Shown here: in pieces, positions 47,317-56,949 of the stretch
Position numbering within the stretch: position 1 is the first letter of the stretch
Layout of the letters: every line of letters starts with the position of its first letter
DNA from: Linanthus parryae
Taxonomy: Eukaryota; Streptophyta; Magnoliopsida; Ericales; Polemoniaceae
Assembly: GCA_023055425.1 (NCBI GenBank)
Contig: JALGPY010000002.1
Span: forward strand, 114,526,088 to 114,590,087
Reading direction: 5' to 3'
DNA: 64,000 nt
Translations under genes and position numbers: made by a program
Notes under the pieces: model-generated
What the model saw: only the letters and a program-made list of their open reading frames with translations
Told to the model about the DNA's origin: nothing
Databases searched by the model: none

Positions 47317-48639
47317 CACTACAGAAATTTCTGCAAAAAACGGCAGGGACAAACCGCCGTTAAAAGCATAAAAACCGCCGTTAAAAGTGCAAACGGCGGC
47401 CAAAACGGCGGTTTACTGCCCGCCGTTGATCTCGGCGTCGGGAAAAGTAACCGGCGGTTATAGCTGCCGTTAAAATAAACGGCGGCTTTGTATTTCCGCC
47501 GTTAAATTAATGGCAGTTGAGGGGAAAGCGTCGTTTTTTTATTTAAATAATTTTAATTCGTTATTTTATTCATTTTATATTAAAATAATTTCAATTCATT
47601 TATTTGTTCTAAAACAATTGTTCTAAAAATTGAAAAAATTATTTATTTTTTTCTTTTGAACTGCTGGGTCTCATTTTCTTGATAATCAGCCTCAATCATG
47701 AACTGCTGGGTCTCGTTTTCTTGATAACCAGCCTCAATCATTGTCATACACATCTTCTCTACCCAGAATCAATCTTACAAATCTTCTCTACCCAGAATCA
47801 ATATTACAAATCTTCTGAAGCAACAATTCCCTCTTACAGATCAGGGAAGGTAGAGTGGGAACGATGGAAATATAATTTTGAACAAATTCTCTCTTACAGA
47901 TCCAAACGAAAACAGACCCAGATCCAAACGGATGAACAGATTCTCCAGAGAAACAAAGGAAGAAAAACGATGGAAACAGAGAATCAGAGAGAAAAAGACG
48001 AGGAAGAAGAGAAAGACAATAGAATCAGAAAGAAGAAAGAGAGGGAAGACAATTACAGGGAGGACGATGATAGAAGAGAAAGACAGAGACGAAGGAAGAA
48101 AAAGAGAGAGATGGAGGAAGAGAAGAGACCGTCGACGAGGAAGAGAACTAACCCGTCCGACCGCAATCAACGTTCTGGACACCATCATCGTTGACGAAGA
48201 AGAGGGAACGAGGGAGGGAGGCGTATGTGAAATAAGAGAGGACGGGAGAGGAGGCTGGTAGTTATAACGATAGGGTTACAATCCTACGGTTGTGATTAGA
48301 TCCCAATAGACGGCTAAGATTAAATCACATTAATTGTTTTAATTAAATTAATTTAAACGACAGTTCAGCAGAAACCGTCGTAAAAGGAGAGGCATTAACG
48401 ACGGTTTTTCACAAGCGTCACCAAAAGATAACAATATAGGACGGTTTGACTATTTCCGCCGTTAAATTACGACGGTTGGCCGTCAAACCGTCGTTAATTA
48501 GACCCCTTATATGGCGGTTGTTTTATTCCGTCGCTAATTTTATGTTTTACGACGGTTCCCAGAAAACCGCCGTTAAAGTGGACAATTAAACGGCGCTTTT
48601 TAATTCCAACCGCCGGGAAAGAACAGATTTCTAGTAGTG
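47317..48639. mobile_element. Non-autonomous CACTA (CMC/EnSpm) transposon
   Basis: The ends are CACTACAGAAATTTCTGC on the left and, on the opposite strand, CACTACTAGAAATCTG on the right. ACA is duplicated at 47314-47316 and 48640-48642; the uninterrupted 5' LTR has a single ACA at this place, which proves the insertion. Both ends carry many copies of an AACCGCCGTTAAA-type subterminal repeat in both orientations (47340-47540 and 48355-48620), the usual binding-site layout for the family transposase. At 1323 bp it has no transposase gene and must depend on one elsewhere. The middle holds two short tandem duplications and a purine-rich stretch. Confidence 0.93.
47658..47809. repeat. Two short tandem duplications inside the CACTA element
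   Basis: A 42-bp unit is present twice (47658-47699 and 47700-47741, two mismatches). A 29-bp unit is present twice (47752-47780 and 47781-47809, one mismatch). Confidence 0.85.
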
Positions 48640-48935
48640 ACAAGAGGGCCGAACCCCCTCTTTGTGCCTCGTTTTGCGTGATTCCTTCACCCTCCTCTCA
48701 TTCCGGGCTAGCACCAAGGAGATTGGAGATCTAGGATCAACTCTAGGCGTGGATCAACTATAGAGAACGTGACACTATTCGCGTTTGAAGTCATCAAGGA
48801 GAACCCAAAGGTGTGTTTATGATTTCTTACCTTCACTATCGTTATGCATCTAGACTTGTGATCCTTGGAGGGTTTTGCATGGTTGTTTGTTTGATTATGC
48901 TTCCGTTTGCGCGATCCATGAATCAAAACCCTACA

Positions 48936-50076
48936 CTTACAATCTCCCCCTTGATGAAAGACAACACCAAATTCTGTTTGATCCTTAGTCTCTGCAAAAA
49001 ATATTGATTAGTTCACAATTCATAATAACATAGTAATTCCAAAAAGATCCAAATTATTCAATTCAGCAATAGAAAATAAAAAGTTCAACAGATAATTCTT
49101 AAAACCTAAATACCCTAGAATTTCTCCCCCTTTTTGACTTTCATCAAAAATATATAGAGGATGGTGGATCAAGTGTTAGGAAATTTTTTAAAAGAAAACT
49201 TAAGAACTTAAAAAATAATTAGAGAGAATGAGGAAGAAAGAGTAGGCAAGATTAAGGGTTTGGGTCTTCATCTCCATCTTGATCTCCCTCTTCTTCATCA
49301 CTGTCTTCAGCATCAGTCTTATCCTGTTCTTTCTGTTCATCTGTATCTTCACCAGCAATAGTCACTTCTTCAGTCTTGTCCTTTGTAGCAGCCTTTGGAG
49401 ATTTCTTCTTTTTCTTCAAAGTAATCAGCTGATCATCTGAGTAAGGACTATTGACTTCATCTCCTTTCTGATCAGCTTGTTCAACAACTTGCTTGACCTT
49501 ATCTTTGATTGGAGCAACCTCTTCCTGGTTGGAATGTTCACTTGTCAGATTCACCCTTCTTTGTACCTTCTTCATCCTCAGGAACATCAAGCAAAGTCAT
49601 GCTCCTGAAGATGCTTTCCACCATATACTTCAATTGACTCATATCAGTTTCAAGTCCATACCATCAAGTCACTGATTGTATGTAGGCTGAGAAGTCTGAC
49701 TTGAAGTCGGATTCAAGGTCTTGGGCTTAAGAAACTTCTTTGCACCTAGTTCTGCTTCAGTCAAATCTGAGTACAACTTGCAAATCTTTTCTTTAGTCTT
49801 CACAACCCCAATGTTCTCAAAGGCCTTCTCATTAAGCATTCCCATGCTAGAAGTGTCTGATTCCTCTCCACCAGTTGGAATCTCAAAATGTTCCAAGAAC
49901 AATGTGAGCAGATTTGTATAGGGAAGAGGGTGTTTCCTTTGATTGGTATGGCTAAAGAGCATATGTTCAATCACCAACTTTGGAAGATCAACCTCATAGC
50001 CATGCATGATCAGATACATGATGTGCAACATTCTTTCAGTCACCAACTCCTTAGAGTGCTCTCTGGGAAAGATACA
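48936..50076 (-). mobile_element. SIRE-like element, 3' internal part
   Basis: From right to left it has a downstream ORF region (50076-49252), a first purine tract AAAAAGGGGGAGAA (49134-49121) and a second AAGGGGGAGAT (48952-48942) directly before the LTR start. Many SIRE elements carry such a GGGGGAGA tract and an extra ORF after pol. AthB inserted at 50077. The rest of the element is not seen. Confidence 0.6.
48942..48952 (-). promoter_or_regulatory. Polypurine tract of the SIRE-like element
   Basis: The minus strand reads AAGGGGGAGAT before TGTAAG, the LTR start. A second purine tract of similar type lies about 180 bp upstream at 49121-49134. Confidence 0.65.
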
Positions 50077-50082
50077 TGACAC
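49252..50082 (-). pseudogene. Post-pol ORF of the SIRE-like element (putative plant transposon protein)
   Basis: The first frame (50082-49669) has a segment VIEHMLFSHTNQRKHPLPYT followed by NLLTLFLEHFEIPTGGEESD, the pattern of putative plant transposon proteins, with Lys-rich ends. After stops, a second frame (49590-49252) gives a charged tail ending in a Glu/Asp-rich stretch (EDSDEEEGDQDGDEDPNP). The first five bases belong to the AthB LTR and junction, so the true start lies beyond the insertion and is lost. The role is unknown; such ORFs are sometimes called envelope-like because of their position, without proof. It is truncated and broken. Confidence 0.55.
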
Positions 50083-51889
50083 GTCTCAACCGCAAGTGTA
50101 CGGCTGTCGCGTGTAGTAATATCCGGTAATCCGGGTTTGTCATGAATCAATTAGTATTCTAAACTTTTCGTGGGCAAGCAATAGAGATTTTTTTTTCTAA
50201 ACTGAATAATTGAATATACAAAACAAGTATTTAAGTTTTAAGATTTAATATGGAAGAAACACCAGGACACCTCGCTTGGGGGATTGTTAGGATTTTCTTT
50301 TTGACGACGTTCTACGATTTGTGAAACACAGACGAAATACACTTTGCTAATCGAGCACTACTAAATCACCGAGTTACCAAGTGAGCATCACATGCCTAGG
50401 TTAGATTAAAACCGAGTTACCAAGTTCTAATTATCCCTAAACATGCATTAACGATGAATTATACTCTAACGGTCCCATTCAACGTAGCCGAGTTACCAAG
50501 CCTATGAACGGGTAAGTGTTTGATTTTCCGGTTTAACAATTACCGAGTTACCAAATAATTGCAAACTATGTTCTCGCTAACAAGACGTCTCCAATTAACA
50601 AGATGAGATGAAGATCACAAAACAATCATAGCAAACGTAAAATCATCAATTAGGTTTATCAAAACATGAATCTTAATTCATAAAACGCATAATCAATGTG
50701 AAACCCTGGCCCCAAACTCTGGTCCTGATCTAAGAAGTTTAGCTATGCATATTTATGATCACAACGACAAGAGTTTGTGTGATCATGATCAAAAACAAAG
50801 AAAAGAAGGAGAAAAGAGATCAAACAAGGTTTCCCAAGCTCCACAATGAGATCCAAGCTCCAAGTTGATGTCTCGTCCTTCAATAATGCGTCCCCCCCTC
50901 AGAAAATATGACTTAGTATGTCTAATATACGTTCCCTAAGAGTCCCAGTTCAATTAGGAAAGTTTTAGGCATCGTTTCCTTAATTTTGGCCGCCTCTTCA
51001 CAGTGTCTTCGTAGGAAGACTTTTCTCTTCGTAGGAAGAATCTTCCTGCGAAGACTTTTTCTCTTCGTATGAAGGTCTTCGTAGAAAGAGTCTACGTACG
51101 AAGACTTTTTCTCTTCGTAGGAAGGTCTACCTAGATAAGTACTCCAAGCTGTTTTGGGAAGACATTTTCAGCAACTCAAAATTTGCCTAAGTATAATGTC
51201 TTCCTACGAAGACTTTTGTCTTCATACGAAGACAATCCTGAACAGCTCCAAAAACATCCTTCTTCGTCGTTTTTCGCGTCTTTGATTGTGCCTTTGCTTT
51301 CCGAAGGATCTACTCGACCTCGAGACTCCTTTTATGCTATAAAATATTCTCAAATTCCGCGGAACCCTTCATTCATCAATTTAGCTCCTCGAAAGGCATG
51401 TTTGGAATTTCCGGATGCTTTTTGCCGCATTTTATCTCTTTGAGCATCCTTTTTGACATAACTCTTTCATCCGGACTCCGATAAATGTGATTTTTGCACC
51501 TTTGGATTCCTTTTGCGATGTAGACTTCATCCATGTAGATAAATTCCCGTTTCCAGATCATTTTCTCATATTTCTCAATTATTTCCCAATATTTTTCAAA
51601 AACATCCAAAACGCTCCAAATTCGTCTTTTCTTCTATTCCGAAGCTCGTTTCTTCTCTCTACTTGATTCCCGCATGAGTAATGCCTGTCAAAAAACAATA
51701 CGAACACTACCGAAAAGATCAAATGTGATAAATTATCAAAATCATACTCAAAACCATTATTAAAGCTGAAAAACATCCAAAAGTGCATTTTCTTCATATC
51801 TTGGCTCAAATCTTGTCACTTTGAACCGAAACGCACACAAATAATAATTTAAAGTGTACGTAGGATAACTCTTATTAAGGAGTTATCAA
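50077..51889 (-). repeat. 3' LTR of AthB
   Basis: About 1.8 kb in minus orientation, from TGATAACTCCTTAAT at 51889 to ..ACGTGTCA at 50077. The last part matches the end of the AthC LTR. The block TACCAAG or CGAGTTACCAA recurs at 50370-50560. CTTCGTACGAAG-type inverted repeats cluster at about 51005-51240. No gene is inside. Confidence 0.75.
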
Positions 51890-53948
51890 ATACACCCACA
51901 CTTTCCATTTGCGCGTCCCGAGCAAAGTCTCATCTACTGCATCTAACTGTCTATGAGCCAACTAGACTCAAACAGCTCTAACATGACTCAAGACACTACG
52001 AATGCAGCAAGATGATGCAAATGCAAATCTAGAATCGATTTTAAACACATAAAAACTTTTAAATTCTTTCTTTTTGTGAGATCAGGCCATTTCAATACAC
52101 ATTGACCGGTGCTTCTACAGTGATGAAAAAGTTAGACAAGAGGTGTGAATCGCAACTAAACTTGAGAAAAAGTAATTCCCCATAGTTAGTATAGAAAGCT
52201 TAACTTTACTATAAAGAACAATCTACCTCTTCGTGTGTGCTGATAACATTAAGAGGCTAACCAAGGCTAAGCCACATTCATAGTCCGAGCTCCTACTCCG
52301 CTAATGGTCAAATATGATGAGGCTTAAGGACAAAAAGGATATAACTTTGTATGAAGCAAAAATTCTAAAGCGCCACATAAGCTCACCAAACCCCATATCT
52401 CACACACCCTCACCCTGATGATAGGAATCCACAACCTGAATCTCACCGACTCCGGCCCTCAATCCCCTCAAACCCAGGTACCATGTCAATCCCGTGGCCA
52501 TCAAAGCAAATAATATGCAAAACTCAAGTCTTTATCTTCAATCCGGAACTAAGAACTTTCACCACTCGATTTTCAATAAACACAACTTTATTTCTTTCTC
52601 TTATTTTTTTCTCTCTCTCTTTTTTTTTCTTTCTTTTTTTTTTTTCCTTTTTTTCTTTCTTTTATATATATTTTTCTTTTTCTCTCAATCAAATATCAAT
52701 ATAATATACGAGTGATGCACCTTCAAGAATCAAACAATGGCAACAAAACCGCAAACTTCGTAAAAGTATGTATGGGGTGAAGTCATCAAATCCACAATCT
52801 CTATGTCTGTAGTCAAATGTCGACACCCCCACACTAGAATGTAGTCACATCCCCTCTCAAGTAGTCAGATAAGATATGTCACGTTCCTAATCCAACCGAA
52901 CCTCCTACACCAAGTCGATAAAAATCCGGTACCTAGCACATGCCACAAATTAAGTATAACCAACCCATTTTTGTGCGGATTAGATGTCACACACTTAGGA
53001 TCTCCACTACTGTGTCCACGATGTAATAACATGGAACACCGCCACACCTTAGTGTGCAAGCCAACTTACTCACCCTCGCATCCCCTCGTAGATATCCAAT
53101 GAAGCATATGCGATCTGCAGCACTCACAAAAATATGTAATGAAGCACTCCCTCAACTAACCCCCCTCAACTACTTCTCCCTCGTGACGCTCTACAAAGGT
53201 GATTCTGAACGATATATGATGAAGGCCAAGAATTGTCTCCCTAGGTCAAAGAGGCTAACAATGAATCCAAGGATCAATTAGGGTTATCTAGTGGTCCTAC
53301 AAGGATTTAAAAAGCAGTGAGTGCTCTAATACACATCCTCGCACAGTTGTTCTGCGTGCCACTACGAGGCGGGCTGACAACTACCTAAGACGAACAACAT
53401 GAACGTTCGGCTTGTTTAGCAAACACCAAGCTCAACTCTTTTAAGAGAAAACAACACGCACTTTAGCTTTTGAAATTCAGTTTAGTTTGAAAATAGGTAG
53501 GCATTCCCGTAATGAGATTCTATCTATACTTTCTAAGGGGAACTAAAAATGTCATTCTCGGTCACAATTCACACCCTATGCCTAAAGTTTTCACATCTCA
53601 CTAAATCAACCAGGTATGTGCTTCTTTTGATTCCCCTTTCTCAAATTTTTAGTTTTTTTTATCTCAAATTTTTGATTTTTTTAACCTATACTACATGCAC
53701 GGCCAACTCGATTAACGACTCGATATGTTGGTGGGATAACTCAACACAAATAAACATGAAAGAAGAAATATGAATAATAAAAAGAAAATAAGGACATAAC
53801 CAAAATGCCTACCTAAATGCGACATGGGCAATGCAAAGACTCAATAACTGACTAGTAAAAGGGTATAACCCACCCCCACACTAGGATGCATCATTGTCCT
53901 CAACGATAAAACGAGGACTCAACAATCCTAGCGTAAGGGCACACTCCA
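51890..53948 (-). other. Non-coding tail of AthB
   Basis: No credible gene. A purine tract GTGTGGGTGTATT borders the LTR. There is a long pyrimidine (T/C) tract at about 52590-52690 and the GGCCAACTCGATTAAC block at 53701-53716. It aligns in patches with 1066-2276. Confidence 0.55.
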
Positions 53949-55260
53949 CTACTCATCATCTTCCTCATCCTCCTCCTCTTCATCATCCTCTTCTTCAACT
54001 CTATCTCGTCCTCACTCGGCGGAATCGGATACTTAAATTCGTCTTCCTGAAACCACGGATCCGCCGTCGGGACTGGTGGGAAAAACTCCTCCGCCGCCTA
54101 ACCACTCGACTGAATAACCCACTGGCCCACCATCTCGATTAAACTACCCAGCTTCGCCTGATTGTCCTTAGTATGGTCAAACTGGCGTCTTCTCTCAGTT
54201 CTATCCCGGGCCATCTCTGCCTTCAAGTGGTCGTAAGCAAATTGGTTATCAAACCTTCAGGTGTTCATCTTCGTACCCTTTTCCTTTGTTTTGGCCGACT
54301 CAACAAACCTAGACCATTTCCTATCAGGGAACCTTTTCAGGTCCATGTCCTTCCCAATTAGTATTTCTACGGTCTTAGCTAAATGAGTCAGCAAACAAGT
54401 GTGGCCGGGACCCAACTTGTTAGTCCTCGACACTCTCTCCAAGAAATTTTCCAAAATCAACCTAGGGATGTCTACCCGAACCCCGGTGTATAGATAGAGA
54501 GCCAAGACAGGTAGTCGGAAAGAGTATTGGGATTCTGTGTGATTCCCAGAACCCAATTCTCTAGCAACTCACAACACCACCTCGCCTCGGGCCTATAATA
54601 GTTCTTTCCAGCCTTCCATTGAGGCACATCCCCTCTCCTATCCCACGGGTCTACTCCCTTTGCAAAGCAAAATGCGTTGACTCGAGACCAAATACCCTCA
54701 CTGCGAATAGTGTCCTCGTAACCACAAGCCTTTCTCAAACGAGGGAACCCCATGGCCAAACCGATAGTCTCTGGCGTGAAGACTATACACTCGTTTCGAC
54801 AATAGACAAGACGGGGGTCCTGACTCTCACCATCTCTCGCATACCTCAAATTGAGGCAAAACTCACACGCCATGTGAGAACTAGACTTCCCTACAAGCTT
54901 GAACCAATTGGTCAGCTTCTCACGCTCAAAGATGTCCTTTATTGCCCCAGGCATGTCCTCGTGTAATGGAAACTCCTTCTCCGACTGCCCCTGCTTTTTC
55001 AAGTAAGTTTCCTTAATAGAGTCTAGATGGGCCTCGAATGTAAAAAATCGATAACTATCAAAGCAAGCGGGCCCAATACTACGCTCTTTCAAGTTCACTT
55101 TCGACGTTCGTCGTCCTACAATTCCCAGTTTAGACGGGGGAGGGTTGTTCAAAACAGGGTATGGGGGTGTAGGTGGTATTTCTAACTAAGGATCATCCAA
55201 GCCGGATGCCTCTTGAGATGTACCTTCACCCGTCTTTCTATTCTTTCTACAACCCGCCAT
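53949..55260 (-). pseudogene. AthB ORF2 (putative plant transposon protein), broken
   Basis: The ATG at 55260-55258 (MAGCRKNRKTG) is followed by TAG near 55186. The frame then runs open from about 55185 to 54472 with CFDSYRFFTFEAHLD, FEREKLTNWFK, CEFCLNLRYARDG and WCCELLENWVLG. A frame change gives YTGVRVDIPRLILENFLERV, GPGHTCLLTHLAK and DMDLKRFPDRKW (54500-54260). Another leads to a basic coiled-coil part (RRRQFDHTKDNQAKLGSL, about 54190-54130) and a Glu/Asp-rich tail ending at TAG 53951-53949. It matches the AthA pseudogene over its whole length, so this is one gene of the family. Its role is unknown. Confidence 0.65.
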
Positions 55261-55919
55261 TCTAATGCTCAAATTCAAATAAACACGAGTAATTCAACCC
55301 GTGCAATGTGACAAGAAGTGTTTGCAGAAAATAAACACGTAAGCAATTTATAGCACGTAATCCTAGGACTCTAATCAATCGCCCCCAAAGCACGCTACTA
55401 AGCGCAACAAAAATAAAATCGGGCTTTTACTGCCTAGGAATTGTATATTGAAAATACTAGTTTAACGAATACCTACGTGCCCGGAGCAAGTCTTACGGGC
55501 ACGAATTTGCAGAAATTCCGGCAAGAGGGACCGTTTTGAGGTCGCCGAAAAGTTTTTGTTGAAATTTCGAATCGAATGGTGCACCGTACTCCTTGCGATG
55601 TCCCCGTCGAGGTTGTCTTCTTGACTGAAGGCTGAATCAAGCTCCAACTTGCCCAAATTTCAAATCTAGGACCAAAAACCCTAGAATTTCTTCCACTGAT
55701 TTCTCCTTCTTGCTTCACTCTCACTCAAAATCCCCTACCAAACCTTGATCCCCCTCTGAAATGCGAACAAAACCCTAGTCTTCTTGTTGAATTTGGTTAA
55801 GATTTGAGTTGGGAGAAAGAAGGAGGTAGAGAGGTTAGCTATGGAGGAAGGAGCTCTTGACGTGAAGAATGGAGGAGAGTACCCGACTCTTCCTCAGATG
55901 TCTCAAAAAATTCGTGCAA
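55261..55919 (-). other. Upstream region of AthB ORF2
   Basis: No gene is supported. On the minus strand it contains AGACTAGGGTTTTG-type and GAGTGAGAGTGAAGC sequence like a plant 5' UTR. Parts match 3864-4470. With the LTR-like module next to it, it may form a separate promoter and leader for ORF2. Confidence 0.4.
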
Positions 55920-56470
55920 AAAGTCCAAAATGCCCCCCATAATCATACCCCTCTCTCTCTCTTGTACGGACTGGACAAAACTGTCAAAGTGTCAGCTGTC
56001 TTCGTATGAAGACAATTCTCTTTGTACGAAGACTCTTCGTGCGAAGAGAATATGTCTTCGTACGAAGGTCTTCCCAGAAAAGTATTGCAAGCTGTTCTGG
56101 GAAGACAAAATTCAGAGCCAAAAAATTTTCTAAGTCCAATGTCTTCGTACGAAGACAATTCTCTTCGTACGAAGAGAAGCCTGGAGCTGCCAAAACATCA
56201 TTTTTGATATATTTTCGCGTATCCGATCGTGCCTTTGCTTTTCAAAGTATCTCCTCGACCTCGAGACTCACTTTTTACCTTAAAACACTCCAAAAATCCG
56301 GGGAATATTTCAGTCGTCAATTTCACGCATTCCAAGGCACATTTTGCATTTTCGGATGCTTTTCGCCTCGTTTTACTCTCTTGATCATCCTTTTAGGCGT
56401 AACTTTCTCCTCCGAACTCCGATATGCGCGATCCACCTGTCTACAAAAAGCTCTCAACCACACCCACACA
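55920..56470 (-). repeat. LTR-like module inside AthB
   Basis: It is roughly 70% alike by eye to LTR interior 50990-51490, in the same orientation. It has its own cluster of CTTCGTACGAAG repeats (55998-56176), including two perfect 16-bp palindromes at 56141-56156 and 56161-56176. It lies between integrase and ORF2. It is either a truncated LTR of a related element or an internal copy of the U3 region. Confidence 0.6.
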
Positions 56471-56949
56471 TTGGCACTGTTCAATTATGTTACCAGTCTC
56501 GTCTTCAAAATATCACCTCATAATCCGTGCCAACGTGCTAGCTTTCTCCGTTTATCAATAAAATCCTTGCGAATATCAAGACGGGGAGTCTGAGAACATG
56601 ATCTTTCCTAGGTGCGTGTGTTGAATAAGTGTAGGAATGGCGTCAATCTTCAATTCCTTCATTATGGATCCCAATACGCGTTTTAGGCTGAAAATTTTTC
56701 AATTTTCACTCTGTTTTGCACACGCGCATCAAGACGGGGGATCCGGAATAGGCCTTTCACCTCGGATTTTTGCACATATTCATTGGAAATATTAAATCCA
56801 CTCTCTCGCACCTCTCAAATAAATCAAACGGAATAAAAATTACAAAACAGTATTAACACCTAAACTACAGCAATAAATAGGTTGGGTTGCCTTCCAACAG
56901 GCGCTTGTAATGTAAGGTCGACGGCCCGACCCAGTTACCTCAGAGATAA
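56471..56949 (-). other. Spacer after AthB integrase
   Basis: No gene is seen. Right after the integrase stop, the minus strand has GTTGGAAGGCAACCCAACC (near 56881-56899), a block often found after the integrase of Athila-like elements. Confidence 0.5.

Larger units (their letters stand above)
39100..48935 (+). mobile_element. Ang4: near-complete Angela-like element with target duplication CTTAC
   Basis: It is flanked by CTTAC at 39095-39099 and 48936-48940. 5' LTR 39100-40530, PBS 40532-40543, leader, gag-pol 42215-46164, polypurine tract 46170-46178, 3' LTR 46179-48935 (1431 bp plus a CACTA insert of 1323 bp and its 3-bp duplication). The LTRs differ at 8 positions by hand count, with no other indel. 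It is the youngest retrotransposon in the window and inserted 5 bp inside the SIRE-like LTR. Confidence 0.95.
46179..48935 (+). repeat. 3' LTR of Ang4, interrupted by a CACTA element
   Basis: The LTR runs 46179-47316 and resumes at 48643 after the insert and one ACA copy, giving 1431 bp, the same length as the 5' LTR. The TATA box is at about 47170-47178. It ends AACCCTACA before CTTAC. Confidence 0.95.

Noticed and set aside
47679..48261. Overlapping charged ORFs inside the CACTA element
   Set aside because: The purine-rich low complexity opens several frames at once; there is no domain, and the region lies inside a non-autonomous transposon.
50990..51240. CRISPR-like spaced repeats
   Set aside because: The repeats are short inverted motifs with irregular spacing inside a plant LTR; there are no cas genes and no regular spacers.
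52483..52715. Phe/Ser/Leu-rich ORFs
   Set aside because: They are translations of a long T/C tract in the AthB tail; two frames are open for the same reason.
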